Shown piece after piece: positions 1 through 7,744 of a stretch of 33,390 nt of DNA. The position numbers were made by a program, and so were the translations under genes. The notes under the pieces are model-generated. The model made no database searches and had not been told where the DNA came from. It saw only the letters and a list, made by a program, of their open reading frames with translations. This DNA is from CAZWRV01 sp964636325 (GTDB lineage Bacteria > Verrucomicrobiota > Lentisphaeria > Victivallales > GWF2-50-93), in assembly GCA_964636325.1 (NCBI GenBank), contig CAZWRV010000069.1, positions 1 through 33,390 on the forward strand, written 5' to 3'. Position 1 is the first letter of the stretch; each line of letters opens with the position of its first letter.

Positions 1-55
1 ATCCAATCCCAAATCTTGCCCGTCAAAATGTAAATTTTCACGCTAAATGAGTATA
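1..55. repeat. 55-bp repeat, inverted copy of 23543-23597
   Basis: Read as reverse complement, these bases match 23543-23597 at 53 of 55 positions (differences near positions 6 and 25). The window begins inside or at the edge of the repeat, so its left limit is unknown. This copy lies 45 bp upstream of the secreted-protein gene. The other copy abuts a perfect hairpin, which is absent here. Confidence 0.85.
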
Positions 56-99
56 GTTTTCTGGAAGCATTTGGATTCAACATTATAGGACCAGCATCG

Positions 100-1455
100 A
101 TGAGGACGTTTTTTTCCCTTTCCTTCCTCTTGACCTGCTGCTGTGCTGCGGCAGCCGATTCTTCCCTGCCCTACAAGGAGCTTGGAGAGGCGCTTGCCGA
201 CGACACGACCGCCCAGGGCTGGTATAATCTTCGCGTCATGGAATATTCTAAGGCCATGGAGAAGCATGCCAAGGAGGTCGAGAAGCAGCTTGAGGCCGCG
301 AACGGGGAGAGGGACAACATCTCATCCCGCATAACTGGCACCACGGACTCCGGAGCCAAGAAGTCGGTTGCGAACGTCACCGGGCTGGCCGGCACGGTCT
401 CATCCAACATGCCCGCCAGGCCGACAGACATGGATCCCGAAGCGTATGAGGACGTGAAGACGAAGGTCGAGATCATCGAGACCAACTGCGCCAGGATAAG
501 GACGCTTTTGCAGAACGCCAAGGCCGCAGCCGACTCGGCCAAGGGGTCGGAGAGCATAAAGGTTTTGCATGAGGCCGTGGAGAAGCTGGCGAAGTTCGAC
601 GCGGAGATAAAAGGCTGCTTCGCCAGGATCAAATACATGCCTGACGCGGAGCGGCAGAACTTCCCTAGCGTCAAGGAGAACGAGTCTTTCAAGAGGGCCT
701 TCCACATGAGGGAGGTATATGCGCGCACCGCCAGGGCCGAGGCCAAGGAGGCCGCGGTCCAGGCATTGAAGGCCAGGGTGGACGAATACAAGTGCCTCTT
801 CAACGCGGTGTGCATGGAGCTGCAGAGCGAATTCGAGGCCGAGGAACCGAACACGCCGGACCCCGAGGACGAGATCGAGCTGGAGAGCGAGAAGGCGGAC
901 AAGGAGGCCGCTCAGAAGGCCGCCGCCGAAAAGGCCGCCAAGGAGAAGGCGGCGACGCCTCCTCCCAAGGTCGTCGCCGCCCCGCCGCCGGGCCAGCAGC
1001 CCAAGAAAGACGGTTCCCCTGCCGCGCCGGTCCAGCCCCCTCCTGCAAAGCCGAGCACCCTTGCCAGATACAAGGGCCAGGCTGCGGCGCTCAAGATGAA
1101 GGCAGAGGAGATGAGGGTCAAGAACGAGAAACTGGCAATGGAGGATCCGGACATCTCCAAGCACCGCCAGGCCGCCCTGGCTAGCATACAGACCGCATGC
1201 CTTGAGGCGGAAACCAGGCTCAAGGCATACCGGAACGTCCGGAAATTCCTCAGGAAATACGAGTCGGCGTCGGATCCCCAGGCCCGCAAGCTTGCCGGGC
1301 TCGCATCCAGGCTCAAAACCGGCTTCTTCGAATCCTACGACGAATATATCGCCGCCCTCGAAGCGGTCTCCAACGAGAGGCAGAACCTGGCGTCAAAAAC
1401 CTCTAACGTGATCACCGAGTCAAAGAAGCTCGTCGGCAGCAGCATAAGCGACTGA
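100..1455 (+). CDS. secreted Ala/Lys-rich coiled-coil protein of unknown function
   Basis: This 451-residue protein was not recognised as any named family. Residues 1-19 form a signal peptide: basic start, hydrophobic core, a run of Cys residues, then an AAAAD-type cleavage region. The mature part is rich in Ala, Lys and Glu with long helical stretches (about 40-260 and 340-450) likely to form coiled coils. A low-complexity linker at about 255-335 is first acidic, then a Lys/Ala repeat, then proline-rich. The two Cys of the C-x-x-x-x-C type near 236 and 241 are among few in the mature protein. A weak AGGA lies 9-10 bases before the ATG. A periplasmic or cell-envelope structural role is possible from composition, but this is inference. 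It stands alone, converging on marC. Confidence 0.75.
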   Translation: MRTFFSLSFLLTCCCAAAADSSLPYKELGEALADDTTAQGWYNLRVMEYSKAMEKHAKEVEKQLEAANGERDNISSRITGTTDSGAKKSVANVTGLAGTVSSNMPARPTDMDPEAYEDVKTKVEIIETNCARIRTLLQNAKAAADSAKGSESIKVLHEAVEKLAKFDAEIKGCFARIKYMPDAERQNFPSVKENESFKRAFHMREVYARTARAEAKEAAVQALKARVDEYKCLFNAVCMELQSEFEAEEPNTPDPEDEIELESEKADKEAAQKAAAEKAAKEKAATPPPKVVAAPPPGQQPKKDGSPAAPVQPPPAKPSTLARYKGQAAALKMKAEEMRVKNEKLAMEDPDISKHRQAALASIQTACLEAETRLKAYRNVRKFLRKYESASDPQARKLAGLASRLKTGFFESYDEYIAALEAVSNERQNLASKTSNVITESKKLVGSSISD

Positions 1456-1603
1456 CTCAAGGCTTCTGCGACCGAAGATGTCTGAGCATACGCCTGACCG
1501 CCGGATAAACCTAATGGCCGCAGTTGGCCGCATTCGCCGCAGCTGCCAGGCGGCAAAACGCGGCTTTGGCGCAACTCCTGCGGGTTGAAAAGCGGATGAA
1601 GCA

Positions 1604-2212
1604 TTAGAACAGCCCCTTTATCCCGTTGACTACGAACTGGATGGCGAACGCCGCCAAGAGGACGCCGAGAAGCCTGTTGAGGATGCTGCTGCCCGCGGTT
1701 CCAATAATCCTGCTCAATGTCCCCGCTGAAATCATGCAGAGGTATGTGCCGGCAAACACTATGAGGACCGCGAGAACGCAGGGCAGGATGAATGCGGTGG
1801 ATTCGGCAGCCTTGCTGAACAGGAGTATGGTGAGCGTCAGGCAGCCGGGGCCTGCTATCAGCGGGAACGACATCGGGAAGACCGCTATGTCGGCCGCGGC
1901 GTCGGCGTCCTTCCCGTCGTCCTCGAAGAGCTGCTTCTTCGTCATCATGTTGAAGGCCGTATAGAAGAGCAGAAGGCCTCCGGCGATGCGGAAGGAGTCC
2001 ATGCTGATGTCCAGCCTTTTCAAGAGCTCCACGCCGAAGAATCCGAACAGAAGGGTGATGGCGCCGGAAAGCATGACCGCCCTAAAGGCGATCTTCCGGC
2101 GGAACTCCTTGTCCTTGCCCGACGTCAAGGCGTTGAAGATAAGCGAAGTGCCGACCGGATCGACTATCACAAAATACGAGACCAGCGCGCTGAGCAAAAA
2201 CTCCGTGTTCAT
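1604..2212 (-). CDS. marC: MarC-family integral membrane protein
   Basis: This 202-residue protein is the usual length for the MarC/UPF0056 family of inner-membrane proteins, whose biochemical role is not settled. Family signatures seen are the N-terminal FVIVDPVGTSLIFNALT segment and the central PLIAGPGCLTLTILL segment. Six hydrophobic helices can be traced, with a charged cytoplasmic-type loop (KKQLFEDDGKDAD) in the middle. The ATG lies just two bases from the right terminal repeat of the 89-bp element at 2214-2302. The AGGA of that terminal repeat, 9 bases upstream, is the only visible ribosome binding site. The gene converges with the secreted coiled-coil gene across 148 bp. Confidence 0.9.
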   Translation of the reverse strand: MNTEFLLSALVSYFVIVDPVGTSLIFNALTSGKDKEFRRKIAFRAVMLSGAITLLFGFFGVELLKRLDISMDSFRIAGGLLLFYTAFNMMTKKQLFEDDGKDADAAADIAVFPMSFPLIAGPGCLTLTILLFSKAAESTAFILPCVLAVLIVFAGTYLCMISAGTLSRIIGTAGSSILNRLLGVLLAAFAIQFVVNGIKGLF

Positions 2213-2213
2213 T

Positions 2214-2302
2214 TTCAGATTTCCTATCTGTAGAGACGAATATATCCAACGCGGCGTGAAATGCTAATGCGCCGCTGAAATGATCTGCGCCGGAAATCTG
2301 AA
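2214..2302 (-). repeat. 89-bp element with 11-bp perfect terminal inverted repeats, upstream of marC
   Basis: The ends are TTCAGATTTCC (2214-2224) and GGAAATCTGAA (2292-2302), exact reverse complements. In the marC direction it starts TTCAGATTTCCGGCGC, the same left end as the elements before aroB and before the second URO-D gene. Inside it is a perfect hairpin, GCGGCG/CGCCGC, at 2251-2275. It occupies the whole marC leader and provides the AGGA used by marC. Confidence 0.7.
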
Positions 2303-2316
2303 CTTTAAAATCCTTG

Positions 2317-2427
2317 CCGGTAACTTTGTCGCTATCTTTGTCGGTGTTGGGACGCCGGCCTCGGCGTTCCCAGGAAGGCCGCTCTCGGATCAAGCGGCGT
2401 ACTTAAAGTTTCACCTCGACAAAACTG
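2317..2427. repeat. twin-hairpin dispersed repeat with CTTTGTCG flank
   Basis: Two hairpins lie side by side: GGGACGCCG with CGGCGTTCCC (2349-2371, one bulge) and GCCGCT with AGCGGC (2378-2398). The left flank has two CTTTGTCG words. The right flank, TACTTAAAGTTTCAC followed by CGACAAAACT, closely matches the flank of the twin-hairpin element at 33078-33135, although the hairpins themselves differ. Just beyond, 2429-2465 holds a short tandem of ATAACGAATAACT-like units. No gene is seen between 2213 and 2471. Confidence 0.6.
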
Positions 2428-2471
2428 CGATAACGAATAACTCATAACGAATAACTGATAACTTATGCCCA

Positions 2472-4319
2472 CTAGCTCCTGAGACCCTGCACCATCGTCT
2501 TCCAGCTTTTCCTCCTGGAGGCCGACCGCTCGACCTTCGCCGGCTTTCCGTCAACATCAAGGCCGGTATAATAAATCGCGGTGGAGAGCGCCATCGGGGT
2601 CGGATAGAACTCCTGGATCTGCTCGGCCCTTATCTTCTTGAGCCTCACATATCCTGCAAGCTTCCTTTCGGTGGAGTCGTCGGCGCCGGGATGGCCGATT
2701 ATGAAATACGGCACGACGAACTGCTTCCTTCCGGCCTCGCCGCTGCGCGAATAGAACTCCGCCACGAACTTGTCGAAGACCTCAATCGGGGGCTTGCCCA
2801 TCAGCCTCAGGACTTCGGCGTCCACGTGCTCGGGCGCAGCGGAGAGCCGCCCCTGGACATGGCGTTTGACGAGCGCCCGGATGAAATCCCTGTCGCAGAT
2901 TGCCAGATCGAAGCGGACGCCCGAATTGACGTAGACGGCCTTGACCCCCGGAATCCTTGCCAGGCGATCAAGCAGGCCGGCATATCTCTTCTGATCGGTG
3001 TCGAGATTCGCGCATATCCCTGGGAAAAGGCAGCTTCGGCGGCCGCAGGCATCCCTCTGGCCCGTTTTTTTGCACCCAAGCCCGTACATGTTCGCCGTAG
3101 GGCCGCCCACGTCCGTCACGACCAGCGGCTTTCCTCTTCCCGCCCGGACAAGCCCCGCGATCTCCCTCTCGAGCGACTCGGGGCTCCGGCTCTGTATGAA
3201 CTTCCCCTGGTGGAAGTAGAGGGAGCAGAACGAACAGCCCCCGAAGCAGCCCCTGTGCGAGACGAACGAGGCCTCGACGGTCCTGAGGGCCGGAATCTCC
3301 CCCGCATAAGACGGGTGCGGCCTCCTGGTGAAAGGAAGCTCGTATATCCTGTCCAGCTCCGCGGCCGAAAGAGGGAGGGCCGGCGGATTCACCAGGACCG
3401 CCCTGCCCGCCGACTCCTGGATCATCGCCCTGCCGTTGTAGGGGCTCATGTTGGATAGCGCAAGCAGGGTCATTTCCATGAATAGCCTCCTGTCCGCCGA
3501 AATCTCCTCGAATGACGGGAGCCGGACGATCTCTTCGAAGCCAAGATCAAAAAACGGTTGAGCCTGGCTCAACCCTCCATCCCGCAGGTGCGGGACGGCC
3601 GTTCCAGGCGTGGAGGGCGAAGCCGCGCTGAGCCGTTTAATGTGTTTTGAAGTCGGCTCCTTGAACAACTCCTTTTTCTTCAATTCTTCGACAATTTTCC
3701 CGCCCAGGGGCACGGCAGTGCCCCGCAGGCCGCGCAGTTCCGAAATGCTTTTCCCGGACTTCAATCCTGAGACTATCTCCGACAATGCCGCCTCGGCGTT
3801 GCCGTAGACGAGCAAGTCCGCCTTGGCGTCAAGCAGCACCGAGGGGCGCAGCTTGTCGCGATAATAGTCGTAATGGCAGATCCGCCGCAGGCTCGCCTCC
3901 ACGCCGCCTAGCAGCACCGGGACTTCCGGAAAGGCCTCCTTCAGCCTCTGCGTATAGACAAGCGTCGGGAGATAGGGCCTGCGCCCAGGCACGCCGCCCT
4001 CGCTGTATGCGTCGTCGGAACGGATCTTCCGGCCTGCGGTGTAGAGCGCCACCATGGAATCCAGGTTTCCGGCCGTGACGCCGAAAAAGAGGCGCGGCCG
4101 TCCGAGCTTCCTGAAGTCCTCGCTGCTCCGCCAGTCCGGCTGGGCAATTATACCTACGTCCAGGCCGAGCGACTGAAGATGGCGGCCCACTATCGCCGCC
4201 CCGAAAGACGGATGGTCCACGTAGGCGTCGCCCGTGACAATCACGACGTCAAACCCGCGGATGCCCTGCCCTGCCGCCTCCTCCAGCGACATCGGGATGA
4301 ACCGCTGACGGGAACTCAT
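2472..4319 (-). CDS. ygiQ: YgiQ-family radical SAM protein (UPF0313), with an inserted palindromic element
   Basis: This 615-residue protein belongs to the YgiQ/UPF0313 radical SAM family, whose substrate is unknown. The CX3CX2C iron-sulfur/SAM motif (CFGGCSFC) is at about residues 358-365. The N-terminal domain shows GGVEASLRRICHYDYY, and a Cys-rich stretch (GCKKTGQRDACGRRSC) follows the radical SAM core, both typical of the family. The start at 4319 is chosen over a start 27 bases upstream because AGAGGAGG ends about 8 bases before it. That ribosome binding site lies inside a dispersed repeat (4328-4342). Residues about 221-259 (Lys/Ser/Pro-rich) are encoded by a palindromic element at 3537-3660, also found at the end of recR. 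This keeps the frame and looks like a tolerated insertion between the N-terminal and radical SAM domains. Confidence 0.92.
   Translation of the reverse strand: MSSRQRFIPMSLEEAAGQGIRGFDVVIVTGDAYVDHPSFGAAIVGRHLQSLGLDVGIIAQPDWRSSEDFRKLGRPRLFFGVTAGNLDSMVALYTAGRKIRSDDAYSEGGVPGRRPYLPTLVYTQRLKEAFPEVPVLLGGVEASLRRICHYDYYRDKLRPSVLLDAKADLLVYGNAEAALSEIVSGLKSGKSISELRGLRGTAVPLGGKIVEELKKKELFKEPTSKHIKRLSAASPSTPGTAVPHLRDGGLSQAQPFFDLGFEEIVRLPSFEEISADRRLFMEMTLLALSNMSPYNGRAMIQESAGRAVLVNPPALPLSAAELDRIYELPFTRRPHPSYAGEIPALRTVEASFVSHRGCFGGCSFCSLYFHQGKFIQSRSPESLEREIAGLVRAGRGKPLVVTDVGGPTANMYGLGCKKTGQRDACGRRSCLFPGICANLDTDQKRYAGLLDRLARIPGVKAVYVNSGVRFDLAICDRDFIRALVKRHVQGRLSAAPEHVDAEVLRLMGKPPIEVFDKFVAEFYSRSGEAGRKQFVVPYFIIGHPGADDSTERKLAGYVRLKKIRAEQIQEFYPTPMALSTAIYYTGLDVDGKPAKVERSASRRKSWKTMVQGLRS
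3537..3660. repeat. palindromic element inserted in frame within ygiQ
   Basis: The left part has AAACGGTTGAGC, a short spacer and GGCTCAACCCTCCA. The right part has TGGAGGGCGAAGCC, CGCTGAGCCGTTT and an outer end TTTTGAAGTCGGCTCC, an imperfect inverted copy of the left end GAAGCCAAGATCAAAA. The same arrangement occurs at 7455-7565. The middle carries its own hairpin (CCCGCAGGTGCGGG). It is read through in the ygiQ frame on the minus strand without a stop codon. Confidence 0.75.
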
Positions 4320-4327
4320 GCGTTCGC

Positions 4328-4414
4328 CTCCTCTGAAACTCGTCAATCTTAATCGCGGTCTTCCTCGCTATCTTCGTGGCCTTCTGGAGGGTTGAGCCAA
4401 GCTCAACCGCGGCG
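4328..4414 (+). repeat. 87-bp dispersed repeat, copy 1 (second copy 33304-33390)
   Basis: It aligns without gaps to 33304-33390, roughly 85% identical by eye. It begins CTCCTCTGAAACTCG, continues with CTTCCTCGCTATCTT-like words and ends in the palindrome GGTTGAGCCAAGCTCAACC (within 4389-4408). Its left end, read on the minus strand, is the ribosome binding site of ygiQ. Confidence 0.8.
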
Positions 4415-4465
4415 GAGCACGGCTCCGCTCTCCATCGAGTTCCCGATCGATGAAACTCGACTTGG

Positions 4466-4575
4466 GTAGCTTGCGACTTACAGGCGCAAAGGGCAAACTC
4501 CGCATACGAGGAATGCCTGCGCTTCGTCCGCCTAGGCGGATATTTTGCGCTCGGAGACCGCAAACTGCTTATTCC
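4466..4575 (+). repeat. multi-hairpin dispersed element, copy 1 (inverted copy 16170-16261)
   Basis: A 26-base core at 4492-4517 is identical to the reverse complement of 16210-16235. On both sides lie TTGCG...CGCAA hairpins. The inner hairpin bases differ between copies while pairing is largely kept. An extra palindrome with CCGCCTAGGCGG (about 4529-4540) is present only here. Confidence 0.75.
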
Positions 4576-4602
4576 GCCTTTTCGATTATCTTTAACCTGA
4601 AC

Positions 4603-4672
4603 CTTGTCATAAACTGATTCCCACAGTTCTCACATGAGTAAGTTCAGGACAAAGTTCAGGATCAAGTTATTT
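4603..4672 (+). repeat. 70-bp dispersed repeat, copy 1 (second copy 33226-33297)
   Basis: Starting with TTGTCATAAACTGATT and ending with AAGTTCAGGACAAAG... AAGTTATTT, it aligns in the same orientation to 33226-33297 with scattered substitutions. Confidence 0.7.
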
Positions 4673-4821
4673 CAAATGGTACTATATCATCGCCCCTAAC
4701 AATTTTCGCCGCGCAATGGGCCAAGCCCTTTTATTTTTTTCAAATACGGCTTGCATTAGCCTTGACGGACAATAAGATATGATACCCAATAATATTTAAC
4801 CTTTGAAATCCGAGCAGTAAA

Positions 4822-6588
4822 ATGGCGGACAATACGGAAAAGCCGGGCGAATACCAGGTCATAGCCCGAAAGTGGCGGCCGCAGAAGTTCTCCGAGGTGG
4901 TCGGCCAGGACCATATCATCCGGACGCTGCGCAACGAGCTCCTGAACCAGCGCACGGCACACGCATACCTCTTCGTAGGACCGCGCGGCATCGGCAAGAC
5001 CACCATCGCGCGCATCTTCGCAAAGGCGCTCAACTGCAGGAAGGCTCCGGCGGCCGAGCCGTGCTGCGAATGCGACACCTGCAGGAGCATAGCCGACGGA
5101 AGCTGCCTCGACGTCATAGAGATAGACGGCGCCAGCAACAACTCCGTCGAAAACATCCGATCCCTGAGGGACGAGGTTCATTACACCCCGGTGAGCGGCC
5201 GCTACAAGGTCTACATAATCGACGAGGTGCACATGCTGAGCATCGGCGCCTGGAACGCCTTGCTCAAGACCGTAGAAGAGCCGCCCAGGCACGTCAAATT
5301 CCTCTTCGCCACCACCGAGGCGCACAAGGTCCTCGCCACGATCGTCTCCCGCTGCCAGCGCTTCGACCTGAGGAGGATCCCCGCCGGCGTCATCGCCGCC
5401 AACCTGAAGAACATAGCCGACACGGAAAAAGTGCGAATCTCGCAGGGCGCTATCGCCGCCATCGCCAGGGCCGCCGACGGCGGCATCAGGGACGCCCAGT
5501 CCCTCCTCGACCAGATGATATCCTTCTTCTCCGGCGGCGACCACGAGATCGCCGAGGCCGAGGTCCTCGAGATATTCGGCCTCACCTCCGAGGCGGACAT
5601 GCAGGCGCTGGTCATGGCCGTCTTCAACAACGACCGCGCCGCCGTCGTCTCATCCATACACAAGTTCGCGCTCCAGGGAAGGAACATGGAAAAGCTCTTC
5701 GATGATCTGCTGGGCTTCCTCCGCGCCGTCCTCATCTGCCAGATAGTCCCCGATCCGGACACGATACTCGAGGCCGGCGAGGAAAGCGTCGCGGCATACC
5801 GGAAGGCCGCCGCCGCCGCGGACGCGGCGAAGGTCCAGATACTCATCGAGTCCCTCTCGCCCGCGGCACGCCAGCTCCGCGACGCGATGAACAAGCAGGT
5901 TTTCCTGGAGGCCGCCGTCATGAAGGCCATGCGCCTCGCGCACGCCGTTAAGGTGGAGGACCTCATAGGCCGGCTCCAGTACCTCAGGGAGAAAGGGGAG
6001 CTCGCCTTCCTCGACAAGGCGGGGGGCTCGCCAAAAGGAGCGGCAGAACAGGGCGTCCACGGGGACAGGCCCGGCGAAAAAAAAATAGACACTCCAAAGG
6101 CGGAGCCGCCACCGAACCAGCAGCCACTCAAGCCGGACCCGACCCGGGTTCAGTCTTCCGCGGCGCAGCAGACACATCCGCCCCCTCCGCCTCCCGACCC
6201 GAAGTTCACCGCGGAATCGCTATGGCACGCGCTGATCGAGGAGATCGGGAAAATCAACAACCCCTTGCTCAAGTCATACATGCAGGAAGGCAAGCCTGTC
6301 TCCCTGGGCGACGGCGAACTCGTCGTCGAATACGACGAGGATTCCGAAAAGCTCTACATCGAAAAGCTCCGGGCCGAGACGAAGACTCTTCTCATCTGCC
6401 TCCACCGAGTCAGCGGAAACAGAAACCTGGCACTTTCCATAAGGGCGGTCAAGGGCGCGGACACACCCCCCGCCAAGCAGAAACCGTCCGCAACCACTAC
6501 CGAACTCAAGGACAAGATGCAGAAGAACAGCTTCGTGCAGAACGTAGTAAAGCTCTTCGACGGCAAGATCGTGGAGGTGAGAGGATGA
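4822..6588 (+). CDS. dnaX: DNA polymerase III subunit gamma/tau
   Basis: This 588-residue protein is the clamp-loader ATPase that loads the sliding clamp and, in its long tau form, links polymerase cores. The AAA+ module has Walker A GPRGIGKTT (53-61), a Cys4-type zinc knuckle (Cys 72, 81/82, 84, 87), Walker B VYIIDEVHM (130-138) and the sensor/arginine-finger segment VSRCQRFDL near residue 180. A Pro-rich linker (about 415-465) joins a C-terminal domain. At 6077-6085 nine A residues encode Glu-Lys-Lys, and TAG follows at once in the +1 frame. Slippage there would give a protein of about 421 residues, close to E. coli gamma. The ATG has only a weak upstream GAG. The next gene is recR, but the ybaB gene that commonly sits between them is absent. 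Confidence 0.96.
   Translation: MADNTEKPGEYQVIARKWRPQKFSEVVGQDHIIRTLRNELLNQRTAHAYLFVGPRGIGKTTIARIFAKALNCRKAPAAEPCCECDTCRSIADGSCLDVIEIDGASNNSVENIRSLRDEVHYTPVSGRYKVYIIDEVHMLSIGAWNALLKTVEEPPRHVKFLFATTEAHKVLATIVSRCQRFDLRRIPAGVIAANLKNIADTEKVRISQGAIAAIARAADGGIRDAQSLLDQMISFFSGGDHEIAEAEVLEIFGLTSEADMQALVMAVFNNDRAAVVSSIHKFALQGRNMEKLFDDLLGFLRAVLICQIVPDPDTILEAGEESVAAYRKAAAAADAAKVQILIESLSPAARQLRDAMNKQVFLEAAVMKAMRLAHAVKVEDLIGRLQYLREKGELAFLDKAGGSPKGAAEQGVHGDRPGEKKIDTPKAEPPPNQQPLKPDPTRVQSSAAQQTHPPPPPPDPKFTAESLWHALIEEIGKINNPLLKSYMQEGKPVSLGDGELVVEYDEDSEKLYIEKLRAETKTLLICLHRVSGNRNLALSIRAVKGADTPPAKQKPSATTTELKDKMQKNSFVQNVVKLFDGKIVEVRG
6077..6088 (+). promoter_or_regulatory. candidate slippage site in dnaX: nine A residues then TAG in the +1 frame
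   Basis: The A run spans 6077-6085. In the dnaX frame it reads GAA AAA AAA ATA. Losing one A or adding two A in the transcript, or a +1 ribosomal shift, puts TAG (6086-6088) in frame. The -1 frame stays open to 6602. Thermus thermophilus dnaX is known to use transcriptional slippage on nine A residues for its short form. Confidence 0.5.
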
Positions 6589-6776
6589 CCAATGCGGCAT
6601 GAGGCCCCATTGAAATTCCAAGCACCAATAATCAAATCATAAATAAATTCCAATTCGGAAATTCCAAACGACGCAATCCGGAGTTTGCATATTGAAGTTT
6701 GAGACTTGAGATTTATTTGGAATTTGGGAATTTAAAACGTTCATAGGATACAATCCTAAAATCAAAGATTCTAATC
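6589..6776. other. AT-rich gap with inverted AAATTCCAA words
   Basis: The 188-bp dnaX-recR gap contains several AAATTCCAA words on the left (about 6608-6668) and the complement TTGGAATTT twice on the right (6717-6732). No gene, promoter pair or terminator with a clear T-run is recognised. Confidence 0.4.
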
Positions 6777-7478
6777 ATGGCATCCAACAGATACCCTGAA
6801 GTTTTCGACGAGATGGTCGAGACATTCAAGAGCCTTCCGGGCATAGGCAGGCGCAGCGCCGAGCGCATCTGCTTCGCAATCCTCAAATGGCCTCCCGAAA
6901 AGACAAGGAGGCTCGGACAGCTTCTCGCCGAGCTCCCTGAAAAGCTGACCAGATGCCCCGAGTGCTCCAACCTCGCCACCGACGGCGGACTATGCCCGAT
7001 CTGCTCCGACCAGTCCCGCGACAGAAGCTCCATCTGCGTGGTCGAGGAACCCTCCCAGATTCACAACATCGAGAACAGCGGCCTCTTCAAGGGGCTGTAC
7101 CACATAACCGGCGGAAAATTCTCCCCGCTGAAAGGCCGGGAAATCCACGACCTCAACCTCGACCAGCTCGTCAGAAGGGTCGGCTCCGGAACGGTCAAGG
7201 AAGTCATACTGGCCCTGAGCTGCGACCTGGAAGGACAGGCCACATCCATATATATCGCCGACCTCCTCAAGGACAAGAACGTAAGAACAACACGGCTGGC
7301 CCAAGGCCTCCCGGTGGGCTCCGACATCTCGTTCGCGGATTCCGCGACACTCGCCGCCGCCCTCAGCGGCAGGACAGGCCTCAATCCGCCCAGCACAGCA
7401 CAGAAGGTGGTCACAGAGCCGCAAAACAATCCCCCCTCAAGCGGCCAAAATATGGAGCCAATTTCAAAATACGGTTGA
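6777..7478 (+). CDS. recR: recombination mediator protein RecR
   Basis: RecR works with RecO/RecF to load RecA at gaps and breaks. The N-terminal helix-hairpin-helix segment KSLPGIGRRSAERI is at 18-31, the zinc finger has Cys 60, 63, 73 and 76, and the Toprim domain starts at ICVVEEP (86-92) with the family-like LSCDLEGQAT segment. The normal protein ends near residue 205. Here 28 extra residues follow, and the last seven codons and the stop lie inside the palindromic repeat at 7455-7565. The 3' end therefore appears to have been rewritten by the repeat. No clear ribosome binding site precedes the ATG, but the start fits the family. Confidence 0.95.
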   Translation: MASNRYPEVFDEMVETFKSLPGIGRRSAERICFAILKWPPEKTRRLGQLLAELPEKLTRCPECSNLATDGGLCPICSDQSRDRSSICVVEEPSQIHNIENSGLFKGLYHITGGKFSPLKGREIHDLNLDQLVRRVGSGTVKEVILALSCDLEGQATSIYIADLLKDKNVRTTRLAQGLPVGSDISFADSATLAAALSGRTGLNPPSTAQKVVTEPQNNPPSSGQNMEPISKYG

Positions 7479-7565
7479 GCACGGCTCAACCCTCCACAAT
7501 TTCTCCGCCAGGCGGATGGAGGGCGAAGCCGAGCTGAGCCGCTTTCGGGGTTTTTAAATTGGCTC
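7455..7565. repeat. 111-bp palindromic element forming the 3' end of recR
   Basis: The outermost 10 bases are perfect inverted repeats: GAGCCAATTT (7455-7464) and AAATTGGCTC (7556-7565). Inside, ACGGTTGAGC/GGCTCAACCCTCCA and TGGAGGGCGAAGCC/GAGCTGAGCCG are shared with the copy inside ygiQ. The central CCGCCAGGCGG is a hairpin unlike the centre of the other copy. The TGA within GGTTGAGC ends recR. Confidence 0.8.
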
Positions 7566-7639
7566 GATGAATTCGTGTTTTCTGATCAGTCAGGGAAAAG
7601 GTTTTCGGTGAAATAACACACCCCGGAAGGGATTTCAGA

Positions 7640-7730
7640 TTCAGATTTTCGGCGCGCCTCTCTGAAAAGGCAACAATAGAATTTCCCAGCGGTCTCAACT
7701 AATTCACCGGCAAGCGTCGGAAAATCTGAA
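7640..7730 (+). repeat. 91-bp element with 11-bp terminal inverted repeats, upstream of aroB
   Basis: TTCAGATTTTC (7640-7650) and GAAAATCTGAA (7720-7730) are exact reverse complements. The left end continues GGCGC, as in the marC and URO-D leader copies. The right end stops one base before the aroB ribosome binding site (AAGG at 7732-7735), so the element fills the immediate aroB leader. Confidence 0.7.
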
Positions 7731-7744
7731 AAAGGATGTGTAAG

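Larger units (their letters stand above)
4320..4821. other. 502-bp divergent intergenic region made mostly of dispersed repeats
   Basis: No gene is seen. From left to right it holds the CTCCTCTGAAACTCG block ending in the GGTTGAGC-type palindrome (4328-4414), a multi-hairpin element (4466-4575) and a repeat rich in AAGTTCAGGACAAAG (4603-4672). The last 150 bases before dnaX are AT-rich and unique in the window, so the dnaX promoter is probably there. No convincing -35/-10 pair with correct spacing could be picked. Confidence 0.7.

Noticed and set aside
1456..1603. GGCCGCAG/CTGCCAGGCGGC words between the secreted-protein gene and marC, considered as a terminator pair
   Set aside because: Several partial pairings exist, but none gives a clear stem with a following T-run.
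2429..2465. Short tandem ATAACGAATAACT-like units, considered as an iteron or CRISPR-like array
   Set aside because: Only about two and a half units of 14 bases with no spacers and no associated gene.
6222..6602. The -1 frame of dnaX, open to 6602, as a possible alternative product
   Set aside because: The translation is low-complexity Arg/Gln/Gly-rich and looks like a frame shadow; the +1 stop at the A run is the more meaningful feature.
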